From Enoplosus armatus (Eukaryota; Chordata; Actinopteri; Centrarchiformes; Enoplosidae): DNA of 64,000 nucleotides. Each line of letters starts with the position of its first letter. Position 1 is the first letter of the stretch. The stretch is from NCBI RefSeq assembly GCF_043641665.1, contig NC_092197.1, positions 17,490,148-17,554,147 of the forward strand, read 5' to 3'. Shown in pieces: positions 1 through 12,100 of this stretch. The notes under the pieces are model-generated. The model saw nothing but the letters and a program-made list of their open reading frames with translations, had not been told where the DNA came from and did not search any database. A program made the translations under genes and the position numbers.

Positions 1-105
1 CGAAGCTAATGTAAGAAATCCTCCAGGTTTGCTTCAGATAACGGTGAGTGAGAGCTGAGGTGAGTTTGATCTGTCAGGACAAGAGTGCTTGAGTTGATAT
101 CATAC

Positions 106-123
106 CTTTAATCCAAACAAACC
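106..123 (-). CDS. Candidate collagen exon 61: 18-nt micro-exon
   Basis: Two triplets, GLFGLK, between a long pyrimidine-rich acceptor ending ctgttgcag and a donor gtatga, in phase with exon 60. Such a short helix exon is unusual. The splice signals are good, but two triplets are weak coding evidence. The next exon, with the end of the helix and the telopeptide, would lie left of the window. Confidence 0.45.
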
Positions 124-3100
124 CTGCAACAGAGGAGAGAACAGGAGAGGATAAGGGCATTAGTATGATTTTCCACTGCGAAGTGGATTTATCAACAAAG
201 AGCGTCGGAGTGCTTTTATCTGCTGCATTAAGAAGCCATCAGGCGCAGCCTCGCAGATTTCATAACCTAAGTCAATGGGTTTTTTTCCCCTAAGACACAG
301 TGGGTTGAACACAATCATTATGTGCTGCTGAAATGATTCAACAGACTGGCAGCTGAAGAAAAGATTAGCTGGCTGACAGATAATAGTCTGAACTTTACAG
401 GAACGACTGGAGTTATTATAAAACAATAACATTTCCATCACACGTTCCACTTCGGCGCTGCCTCCATTTTTCAGACACAATCTGGACAAAAGTGTCTGAG
501 TGACAGATGAACTGCTTGAATTCAAAATATAAAACAAACAGACAAAAAGGAAAAAAATGCACAGCGTATCCAAAGGGAATGTCAAACACAGTTGCAAGTT
601 CTTTCCATAAAAGACAGCAACAATATAAACAACATAAAAGCTAAATTGAAAAACTAGATTACCAGTTTTAAACACAGTTAAAGAGGGATATAACAGCCAG
701 CGACAAAAAAGTGCAATAAATAAATGTTCAATAAAACTTACAGGCAGTCCTGGCATCCCTGGCGTACCCCTCCGTCCTGGTAGACCAATATTTCCCTAAG
801 AGAGAAACACACACGAAAACATATTCAAATGTAGTATAAATCAGAGTAGTAGGAGATGGTAGTAAAATAAGAAGACAAACTATAATCTTCATTTTGTGTA
901 CCTGCTCTCCCTTCAGGCCCAGTGGACCTGGCAACCCAACAGGACCATGAATACCCTGAAAAAAAAAATATTAAAAAAAGAAACCTCAAATATTCATAAG
1001 AGACAAAACATTTAATTATGGTAAGACACTTTCCTTTAGTTCCAGTAAATCTCTTCTTGGGCTTTGCAAGAGTCAAAATGAGTGTATCATGAATAGATCA
1101 GAAAGGCTTTCCTCAATTCAAGATAACATCATTCAATTCAATTAGAAAAAAAGTTGGCTTTAAAAAAAAAAAAAAGTTTAACATGACTGACCAAAATGAC
1201 TGTAAGAAACAATAAGGATGTTAGAAGGACTCAACATGAATGTCTTGGTGTTTTGTACTCTTTTTTTCTACGGTTCTTAGGCCACAACATGTAGTGCTCA
1301 AAATCCAACAATGGAACTAAAAGGGCAGGTTGTGGAGCACTTGGGGGCGTTTTACATACCCAATACAGTAACTTTGTTCAATAGCTGTGCCTATATTTGC
1401 TGAGGAAACTACAGCCTTAACTTTAGGAAAGCTGTCTACAAATAACTGCCTCAGTCAGACCCTCAACATTACATCCTGGTTCTCTCCATTACAAAATGAA
1501 ACACCCATGCAAGTAAAATAGCAGGCACCACCCAGTTCTTACTAGCCAGTCGGCTATAAACAACACTCATCACACAGGACCCTTCACACCCCCCTTATAA
1601 CTCTTTCCATCTCCTCCCATTAGGCTACTGTTATAAAAAGCCACTCTAACACATGCCGCTCACTGTATGTTCTTATCTCTTTGGCTGTGTCTGGAATCAC
1701 AGCCTATGTGTGAGTTTGTACTCTATGTGTACTGTGTGAGCCACATCAAAGACACATTACCACAGGATCTTTTACTGAAGGAGATTATGTCCCAATCCTG
1801 AAAACCCTTAAAAAATGACTCAGATATTCATAGACGCTTATAAAAGGAACAAATAACTAAAACTCAACCAAGGATATAAGGCAGCATTGGGAAAGGGAGA
1901 TTTGGATGGAAATGCCTGGGCAGGTGTGGCTACATAGCTGCGAAACTCCATCCATTAATTGACCTGGAGGGACATTCGTTGGAACATTTTAATTCGGTTC
2001 ATTATAAGCCCTGAGCAGAAATCCAAATGAACTGGGACCCAGTGCTCTTGCTGGAGGGAGTGAGGATCAGTACAAGTGAACCATGCCCAAATATTTTGTT
2101 ATTGTCCACATATTCAGCCCTTTTCGTATAAAGTCCTAAATATGAACGATTAATTATACCTGTGTTGTTCCTGCTTTGACGTGTCAAAATATCTGCCATG
2201 CAAAATGTCTCCCGGGGGGACTATGTCCGATTATTCCACCTTCTTGTGTGGTCGTTTCACTGTTAAATAAACCAATAAATAAAAAAAATGGCAGCCCCCA
2301 CCTTCATGCCATCAGCTGCAGGTGGTCCAGGCAGCCCGTGGTCTCCTTTCTCACCCTGAGGACACAAACAATACAGTCAAGCCTCCACCTTCACTCAGCT
2401 GACAGCAGATCAGAATAAATAATGTAAGCACATCATGGCTAAAAAGTTCTACCTGAGCCTGAACTGAGCCTGAACTGAGCCCAGCAGGTGAAAAGCATTC
2501 AACAGCTCAGTATTAAAGGTATTTCATTTCTGCTTGTTAACCCTATCAGTCCCTCTCAGTCCCTCTCAGTGGCACCCCTTTTTGGATGTATATTTACATT
2601 TTCCTGAATGTATAGTAGTCAGTGCTTAATGGAAACTTAAATAAAATATCATAACTTCATATTCAAACAGCCCTGGTTTTCTTGAGAGTGTAAAGGTACA
2701 CTACGTCTATTTCTGAATTTCTAATGAGAAACTTTCAGAGGCAAATGAATGAATCCTATATTTTCCAAGATAAACCACTATTACTTCAACAAAAACAAAA
2801 TGAAGCTAGCCTTGTTTTAACAAACTGAATCCAGTGGGATCCAGATGGGTTTGGTCCTGAGAGTAAAGCTTTCACTGAGTCTCTCTGTGTCAGGTTTATT
2901 AGTTCTTGTTTACCTCTTTCCCCTTTTCGCCTTGATCCCCAGGTTCTCCACGTAAGCCAGGGATTCCCTTGGTGACAAAAATAAAATAAATATATCAAGT
3001 GGATGTCAATTCACTGACTGATCAAAAAGTCATTACTTTATTGGCCTCTTCTCTCCAAATCATTGAAGGAGACAGATTGCTGAATAGACAATTTCAGAGC

Positions 3101-6100
3101 TAATGCTCAGCTATGACATGAAAATAGATGAATGGATGTTAAGTGAAAAAAATAAATTGACTTACGATGAGCCCCGGCCACCCAGGGAGGCCAACCAGTC
3201 CTGTGTCTCCCTTTTCGCCCTAAATGACAGAACACAATCTGCTGTTTGCTCATACATCACAATTAAACCAGACGTTGACAAAGCCTGTGGCCTTGTTTCC
3301 ATATATCCCACCTTCGGTCCTCTGTCTCCCCTGGTCCCTCTGACTCCAGCCTTCCCCCGTTTGCCCTGCGGACAAGTTTACCATGTTTTTTCAATGAGGC
3401 AACAGAAAAGAAGAGGGGACACAGGAAACAAGCTGATGTTTTATGTATGAATCTGTGCATGCAGTCAGAATGGCTGTGTCTGGTCATTTCCCCACAGCGC
3501 TAAACAATGGCTCTTTCTTCACAAAGCATTAGTAGCACAAACAGAGATAATGACTGAAAACAACCCTGGATTTATCAGAACTGTGTTTTTTTGCTACATC
3601 TTTACATTATTTAGCATTTGATCTGCAACATTTCCACAAAACTCTTACCCTCCTCCCAACATGACCCGTCTTCCCTGGTGATCCAGTCTTGCCATCGTCT
3701 CCCTGTAGGGGTAAAACACAAACTCGTCAGTGAAAAAGCTAATTACTATCTTTTTGGACAACTTCCAACCGGAAAAGGAGACATTTAGTAGCTGCAGTGT
3801 TATTTTTGTGTTGCAAATTTGAAAAAGAATCTAATCAAAAGAACACAAAATGGAAAAACATTTTCTTCTCAAAACAAGTGAAAGAAAAGGCATTTAGGTG
3901 AGAACACTCAGAGACTACCAATGTATGTAAGTGCATAATAAAGAGTAATTAAAGGTTAGGTTTAAACAGTTAACACACTCATGTAGACTCATGTAGACTG
4001 TACATGGAGAATTCTGTTGCTAGGATGAATGCCTAGAGTTAGATGCCGTCTCCTGGTATGGATGAGAACATGCTGAAAATTTTAAGAGGGTCTGGCGTAA
4101 GTGGCCAATTTACACCCCAAATTGGTGAAAGGCGGGTCCAGCTCTCCATTTTGTTCTTTACAGCATTAGCAAACCAACTAGGGCACGCATGTAGGAGGTG
4201 GAGACAGGCGTTAAAGGAACAGTTTTGATATTTTGAAAAAATATGTTTATTCTCTTTCTTTCCTCCTGTTCCCAGTCTTCATACTAAGCTACTGTAAGCT
4301 AACTGGCTGCAGCTTCATATTTAACTGACAAATATGAGAGAGGTAAAGACCTCTTGGCAAGAAGGTTAGTGTATTTCCCAAAATATAACTATTCCTTTAA
4401 CTTGTTTGCATTGCATGAGCAAGCAGCAGCAGCAGCAGCTGACTGTTACACCCACGGTGTAAGAAGGAGCGCTACCGCAGGTCGTTCATTCCTACGGCTA
4501 TAAGACAGTTTAACAGCACTACATAATTCTGTACATAAATCTGCACATCTGTACATATTTTGTATTTTCCGTGTATATATTTATTTTGTTCCCCATATTT
4601 TTCATATCTGTATTTATTATATGTATATTGTTTTAAAAAAAAAAATACTTCTGGTTTTTATTGACACAGTGCTTGTCTGCTGTGTGTTTCTGCACCTTTC
4701 TGTCTTTGCTGCTGTGACTTGTATCCCGCTGTGGGATGAGTAAAGTTTATCTTATCTTATCTTATGATTATGTGTTTCAAACTAGAATGTGTAAAATATG
4801 TTAAGCAACATGTTAAGATGTATGAACACAACAAATCACTCTGGAATATGAGGATCTTACCTTCTCCCCTTTCATGCCCTGTTTCCCCTCAGGTCCTGGT
4901 CTTCCTTGCGCTCCCTGCAAAGCCGTAATTGTTTTATCATTTTTATTGAGATAGCTGGCTTTCAGACAGACAAAACAAACACGCACACACACACACACAC
5001 ACACACTATGAGTTTATGATAGTTTGCTTTTTTCCTCAATAATTATTCACTACCAAACAAACTGCATAATTATAGACCAGCAAAATATAATTTCATCATC
5101 CAGTGTTTCTGTGTTGTACACATCCACACACTTACAGGAGCCCCTGTGGGACCTGGAGGACCCTGGGGTCCCATCTCTCCAGGAGAGCCCTGAGAAAGCG
5201 GAAGAGGCACAAATAACAAAGTTAGAGTTGTTGAGGGGAATAAAATCATCAATCTTCAGCAGTGGTAATGAACATCAGATTGTTTTCACCTCAAAGCCTG
5301 GCAGAGCCGGTGGACCTCGGATTCCTGGCAGACCATCTTCACCCTGCACAGGTAATTCATATCATTCAGGTAGTTTTATGGATATTTGCACAGTAAATAT
5401 ATATTTTTTGCATTAAAATGCATTCGTCAAGAAGGTGTAACACCATGCAGACATGCGGCTATGTCATATATGCTGGATTTATAAATGCCATACCGTAGAT
5501 CCATATAACATGAAAACCTCATTAACCTGTTCTCCTGATGGACCTGGAGCCCCTGGATCTCCCTTCAGTCCCTGTGGCCCCGGTTCCCCTTTAGCTCCCT
5601 GGTCTCCCTGAGGGCCAACTTGTCCTACTGGACCCTGTCATGCAGACATCACACAAATGCAATACAATTACCATGACAAGTTATCATTTGGGCGTAAAAT
5701 GTGATTTTACTTTAAATAGATTAAATAAAAATCAGCTTTTAGGGTGAGATGCTTGGTGACTGGGTTCAATTGCAACTAAACCTCTTTCAGTTTGATGTAA
5801 AATGTAAAGTGCAGACATTAGCAAGAGAATACAAAACCAACAGTCTACAGTCACAGCTTTGTGAGTGCTTTGAGCTAAATGCTAACATCAGCATGCTAAC
5901 ATGCTCACAATGACCATGCTAACACGCTGATGTTAAGCAGATGTAATGTTTACTATGTTCACCATTTTAGATTAGCATGTTAGCATGCAACCATTGCTAA
6001 TGATCACTAAACACAAAGTACAGCCAAGGCTGATGAGAATGCCATTAGTTTAGCAGGTATTTGGTCATAAACCAAAGTATTGGACAAATTAAAATTTGAC

Positions 6101-9100
6101 CTGATGGTGGCGCTAGATGAAAAGTTAAAGGATCACCACAGTAATTACAATTCATCCTGAGGGTGACAAGAATGTCTGACCCAAATGCCATGGCAATCCA
6201 TCCAATAGTTGGAATATTTCAAGCTGGACAAAAGCGGTGGAAAGACCCACACTGCCATCCCTAGAGGTGTGCCGCTAACATGGCTAAAAACCCCGTTAGA
6301 TGGAGCTGATGCCCTTTCTTACGTATGTTACTTTGTTGAGGATTTGTTGTTTCCTCATCAGGCCTTCAGTTGTTAGCCTGCAGTCCAGCAGTCTAAACTC
6401 AATGTGTCCTTTGTATTCATTTGGCAGTAGTGCACCACACACTATGATGACCATTGTAATTAGCTAGATCTTTCTCTAAATCACTTCAAAGTATGGTCCT
6501 CCCATGAACACTTATTTACTGATGCTGGCTGTAATAGCACAAAGGGAAAATCATATATTTCACACATACAGGATAAGGTAGGTATGGTAACTTTCTGATA
6601 CTCAAGGATACTTACAGGTGGTCCCAGTCCCCCTGTGTCTCCCCTGACACCACGTGCCCCAGTTATTCCCTATGTTCAAGACAAACAGAAAGCAAATGGA
6701 TGGCTTTTCCTCATATAGCTGTACTGTACTGTTTAAAAAGTGTTGAGTGGAATCAGAGTTTACCTGAGGGCCTCCTGACCCCGGAGGCCCAGTAACTCCT
6801 TCAGGCCCAGACTCCCCCTGGAGAGATGGATGAAAATCTTTGAATGCTATTCTGATTTAACTGATTTGATCCAAGCTGCGCTCTGTGGGTGAGGTACTGT
6901 ATATAAAAAAAGACTGTATCAGGAAGAGTACAGTATGTGCCTGGCGAGGAAGGCGTCCTCCAAATCAGGTGATTACTCAAACCAGCACTGATTAGTCCCT
7001 CTTTCTCTCTGTCATCAGCAGCTGTAATGTTTGCCCACGGAGAAAACCTGGAGCTGTTATCAAAATGACAATTCCACACTCATGACCTTGAGCACAGAGT
7101 TGTTGTTTTTTACTGGGGTAGAAGGATTTTCCCATTTTGCTTCACTTTAGGCAAAAGCCAAATAAGCACTGATGCAGAACAAGTTAGCATATTATCATGG
7201 ACATGTTCCTGTTGATTTTGATGTAGTCTGCTGTTATTAAGCAAAACATTTAATTACAAAAATTTGGATTCATTATGAAAGCACCTGTGGTTATGCTCAC
7301 TGAGCCCAAACTCAAGAGAACAAACAAAAACAACCTCAAAGTGCAACTAGGAACAGGGCTGATTGATTACACCCACCAGTCATCAACAAAAACAATTACT
7401 CATAAAACCATAAAAAGTGTATAGATTGAGAGAGATGAAGACGTTGTGTGGTCTGTAAATTGTGACTGTGATGATGACTCATTCATGTTACCAAACATAC
7501 CATCACTTCAATGTCAATGAAAGTAATTATAAAATGTCAGCTACAAGTAACATTTTTGTCAATAACATTGGTTTATTCTGAGTCGATGTGCTTTTAATTA
7601 ATCAGTCATTAACGACATTGTGAGCGTATGCCAGCAGCTTGTTACTGAGGGAAAATAATATTACCTTCTGGCCCTGAGGTCCATCTGGACCCTGGGGTCC
7701 TGGAGGGCCTGTGCTTCCCTAAAATATGCATAAACACACCACAGAAGGTATACACATTGACATCAGTTTGAAAATAAAAAGTGTCTGTCTATACATGTCA
7801 GCCCCAGCTGTGAACAGGTCAATAAAGGTTAATTTAAAGGCCACTATGAGCAGCATGTCATTGACAGCATTGATGCATCCTGGCAACAAACCCACCTTTA
7901 ACCCCGCCAGACCTGCAGGTCCCACTTCACCCATCAGCCCCGGCTCACCCTGTTCAAGAGAATGAACATGACATCAGGAATCTGACCGATCAGTTTTATA
8001 TTCCATGTATGCTGCTAATCAACTGAAATCGGAGAGATTTGTGCTAAAAAGGAGCTGACCACTATGTTTACTCTGATCTCAGTGATTTTATTTTCTTAAA
8101 GCAGAACGATTTTGTTACTCAAAATGAATTTACTACTTGTTCTATTTAATCAATTATGAAAATTATTTCTTAAATTGTGAGGCTGCAGATTTTAGGAATA
8201 TTAAATGGTCTACATTCTATTAGTGTCAAATCCCATGAAAAGACCAAAACCAACAATGTTAGTCTGCCTCTAAACACTGAAGACCTAAATCTTAAAAATG
8301 ACTCACAAATATATACTGTCATTTTTAAAAAAGGCTGAATAATTTCCCAAAGCAGCTGGGCACTGTAGTTTTTGGCAAACATTACTCAAACAGGAGGAAA
8401 TGGTTCATTTGTTGGGGACTATTTTCAGTGGTGGATTAATACACATTTGGTGCTTCAGTGTTGCTTTGCAGCAGCAGGACGGTGTATGCGAGTCAAAATA
8501 AAGTACAGTGTGTGTGTTTATGGTGATGAAGGAACATGTCACTCAGTCAACAGTGCAGCTCTATGGCACAGAGGAATGAGATATATCAGAAGTTGGACAT
8601 AGACAATATTTGTTAGTGGGATCAATTCATTGTCATCATCTTTGGGAGTTTTGGGAATAAAAAAATACAGAAAATTGCCGGACTTATCCTTTAAATGTAA
8701 ATACAGTAAATACAATATATATGTAAATATATATGTTTTTATCCTAATAGCTCACCCAAATCTAAACATTTTGGATGCTGAGAGTATGTTGTACCATTAA
8801 AATGTAAAGAAAATACCAAACACACAATTGTCACAAAACTGTTGGGGAGTAAAACTGTGCTCACCATTAGTCCAATGTGGCCCTTCTCCCCCTTGGGGCC
8901 CCTTTCGCCATTTTCTCCAAGGGTTCCCCAAGGGCCTTCTCGACCAGACAACCCTGGAGGTCCCACCGCACCCTGCCGACAACAACAACAACCACAGTCT
9001 GATCAGAAACTGTAAACATCCCTACAGTACAAACCTCATCATCCTCCTGATCAGAGACGGGATGAACTATAACTTGTTCATTTCAACAAAGTAAAGTAGA

Positions 9101-12100
9101 AAACTGACCTTCTCCCCTTTGGGTCCAGGATCTCCAGCTTCACCAGGACGCCCGACATCACCCTGCAGAGCAGGAATGAACATGAGTCAGGAGTTGAGCA
9201 GCTGTCTCACTGCACATCAGCGCCTCATTTAAAAGGAATAGTTTCAAGTTATCACAGAAATTACAGGCCATGCCAGCTCTCTGCTCATCTTGTTGTTATA
9301 TAATCAACATTTGAAAACTCTCACAGGAATCCGAGTTAAGCACCGCCATCATCGCATCACCAGGAAAATTTAATTTCATGGTTTATCAAACAGTGATGGT
9401 GGTTTAATGCTTTTCAAACCATTTTTATATTTTATTTCACAGAGCTCCCGGATTCCTTTCAGGCCGACAATAACCTGTAATGCTAACAAGAAATAAAAAA
9501 ATTACAACAAGCAAGTCTGTTCACCATAAATTCACTGTTTGTGTGATGCTATAAAGTAAACAGGCAGGAGGTAATGGTGATGTGATGAAGTCCTGAAATT
9601 CTTCACTGAATTGGAAAATCGCCTCCTGTGGAGCTACTCTGTCATTTATGAGACAGCAGTTGAACACGTGTGAGAACGTCTGTAATCATTTAAAGTGAGG
9701 ACTGTCTTTGTATAAACATCAGATAGTTGCACCTACCTCTTTACCCACTGGTCCAGGTGGTCCCTGCAAGCCTTTTGGGCCCTCGAGTCCTCTCTCTCCT
9801 GAAGGCCCTGGCGGACCAGGTTTCCCACAAGACCCTATGTCCCCCTGTCAAAACATGACAACAGAAGACAGGAAATCAGATACAGTTACTAACTGCAGGC
9901 TTTTCAATGCTGGTACAGAGTCAGCTGTCAAAGGATTTTATTCCCTCAAGCCTGAGGCTGCAGACTCCACAACAGTTCCACAACATTAAGACAACAAAGA
10001 CAACTTGGCCTCATGTTGAACAAAACAAACAGAAAACATTTCTTCAGTTGTCTGTGGTATGTACAGTCAGTGATGGTAAGAGTCAGGAAAGATGATGCTG
10101 TGATCACTGACCTGGTAACCTTTCTGTCCGGGTGGGCCGTCACTTCCTGTTTGGCCATGGAGACCCTGATGAGTCAAAAGTAAAAACAATCAACATCTGA
10201 CAATAAAATGTCCTCTGCTGTCCTGGTACGTATTAATGTAGATGAACGCACTGGTGATGTTTGATCCAATAAGCCTCATGTTCAAAAGTTAATTCACTTT
10301 GTAACCATGGTGATGGAGACTTTTCCCTTATCTTACTTACTCTCTTCTCTCTGTTTCAGAGATTAGTTGGATTACTTTTGCGCTATTTGTAATTTATAGT
10401 TTATTGCTATTTTAACGTATTTTCTCTGCTGTTCTGTAAGGCACTTGTAACTTTATTTTCATTCTATAAATTGTTAACTATTATTTCATTATGTTTACAA
10501 CAAATGGAGTGCTAGAACAAGTAGGGAAGGCAAATAAAACATTTATTTTGAAATTGGATATATGAAAATAACCAACCTGTTGTCCATCTCGTCCTGTGGG
10601 ACCAGCATTGCCAGGCAAGCCAGGTAAGCCCTGGAGGTTACAGTATCAGGTTAGTAACTGAACATAAATGAAGATTACACAGACAAAAATCACAACACTC
10701 CTATTACACGACTCTTATATGAACTGTAGTTTACCTTGTGTCCTCTTTCCCCTGCTGCTCCTAATAATCCATCAGCACCCTGTGGGCCCTGGGGACATCC
10801 AACAAACATGTTCTTGGTTTTTATGTTGTGTTAGGTCGACCAGGCGTTCAGACATTTGTATTTAAATTAAGGTATTGATGGATTTTCATCTTTCCAGACT
10901 ATAAGAAGTCTGGAATATAAAAGTAAAAACAGCAGTTGACGGTAGGTACCCACTCACTGTGATTCCTGCTGGCCCCTGTGGCCCCAGAGGTCCTGGGGGC
11001 CCTTGGCTTCCCCTGGGTCCTGGTTTTCCAATTGCCCCATCAGAACCTGGGAGACCTGGAGGGCCCTAGAATAGAGACCAATTTTAAATTTTCTGTCAAA
11101 TCGACTCTCCTGAGTCAAGACGCCATTGTGAATGATTTCAGTCAATTCCTCATCAATTTCAATTCAAAAGAGGCAATTGACGGATGCATTGGAGATCCAT
11201 GTAAGCATACATGCAAACAAATGGACACACACGGCCAGACGCACGTTTTTATGATGAATGCTAGACAAACCCCCTTGCTGTGCACATCATCTCTCTTCAT
11301 GATGAGCCAAATTAACAAACTGAATCAAAAAGACAAGAACAAAACTGTGTGTGTCCAATTAAATTGCCACTTAAATGCAAATACAAAGCCCTGCAACACA
11401 CAATGATGGCATTGTGAAAATGCAGTCCTATGGACTCCGGATGCAAACTGCTCGACTTCACTATGAACTACAACTTACTGGTGGGCCGTGTATCCCTTTG
11501 GGCCCTTCGTCTCCAGGCCGACCCTGTAAGACGCAACAAAAGCTCCAGTTAAGTCGCTGAGTTGAAAGACATGGTCTGATGGTTCTGAACGTTTCCCAGT
11601 GAATTCACTAACTACTTTTTTTACAGGACGAATCTGATCTGAGCATTATTAGAAAGATTATTCATCTGTGAACATTGTTAACTTGTATTTTCTGTGCTGG
11701 TTTTACAAACAGAATTTCCTTAGGGCCAATAAGTGATAATGTGTAATACTGAGTCATAATTAAATGATTAATAATAGTTTGAGTCAATTAACAACATGTG
11801 GGGGACTCAAAATTTTTTGTTATCTCTGATTTAAGGCACAAACCCTCCTATTAAAAGGGTTTTCTCACCTGAGGTCCCTGGGGCCCCTTCTCTCCAGAAG
11901 GACCTGGCAGACCCTGAAAAATATAAACAGACAAGTCAGAACATGCTAATCACACCCACAATTCACACTTCTAACAAATAGAGATCCAAGTGTTTTGTGT
12001 AAGCTCAGAAATTAATATAATTTGTACCCACGTCTGTCTTTTCACTCTGAATGAAAAACATGTTTCTATTGTTATTGTAAGGGTCAAAATAAGGCTTGGG

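Larger units (their letters stand above)
3703..4860 (-). other. Intron 53, repeat-filled
   Basis: Holds one arm of the ctaagctaa-type element (4212-4401), a (CAG)5 run near 4426 and a LINE 3' end (4450-4766), described separately. Confidence 0.7.
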
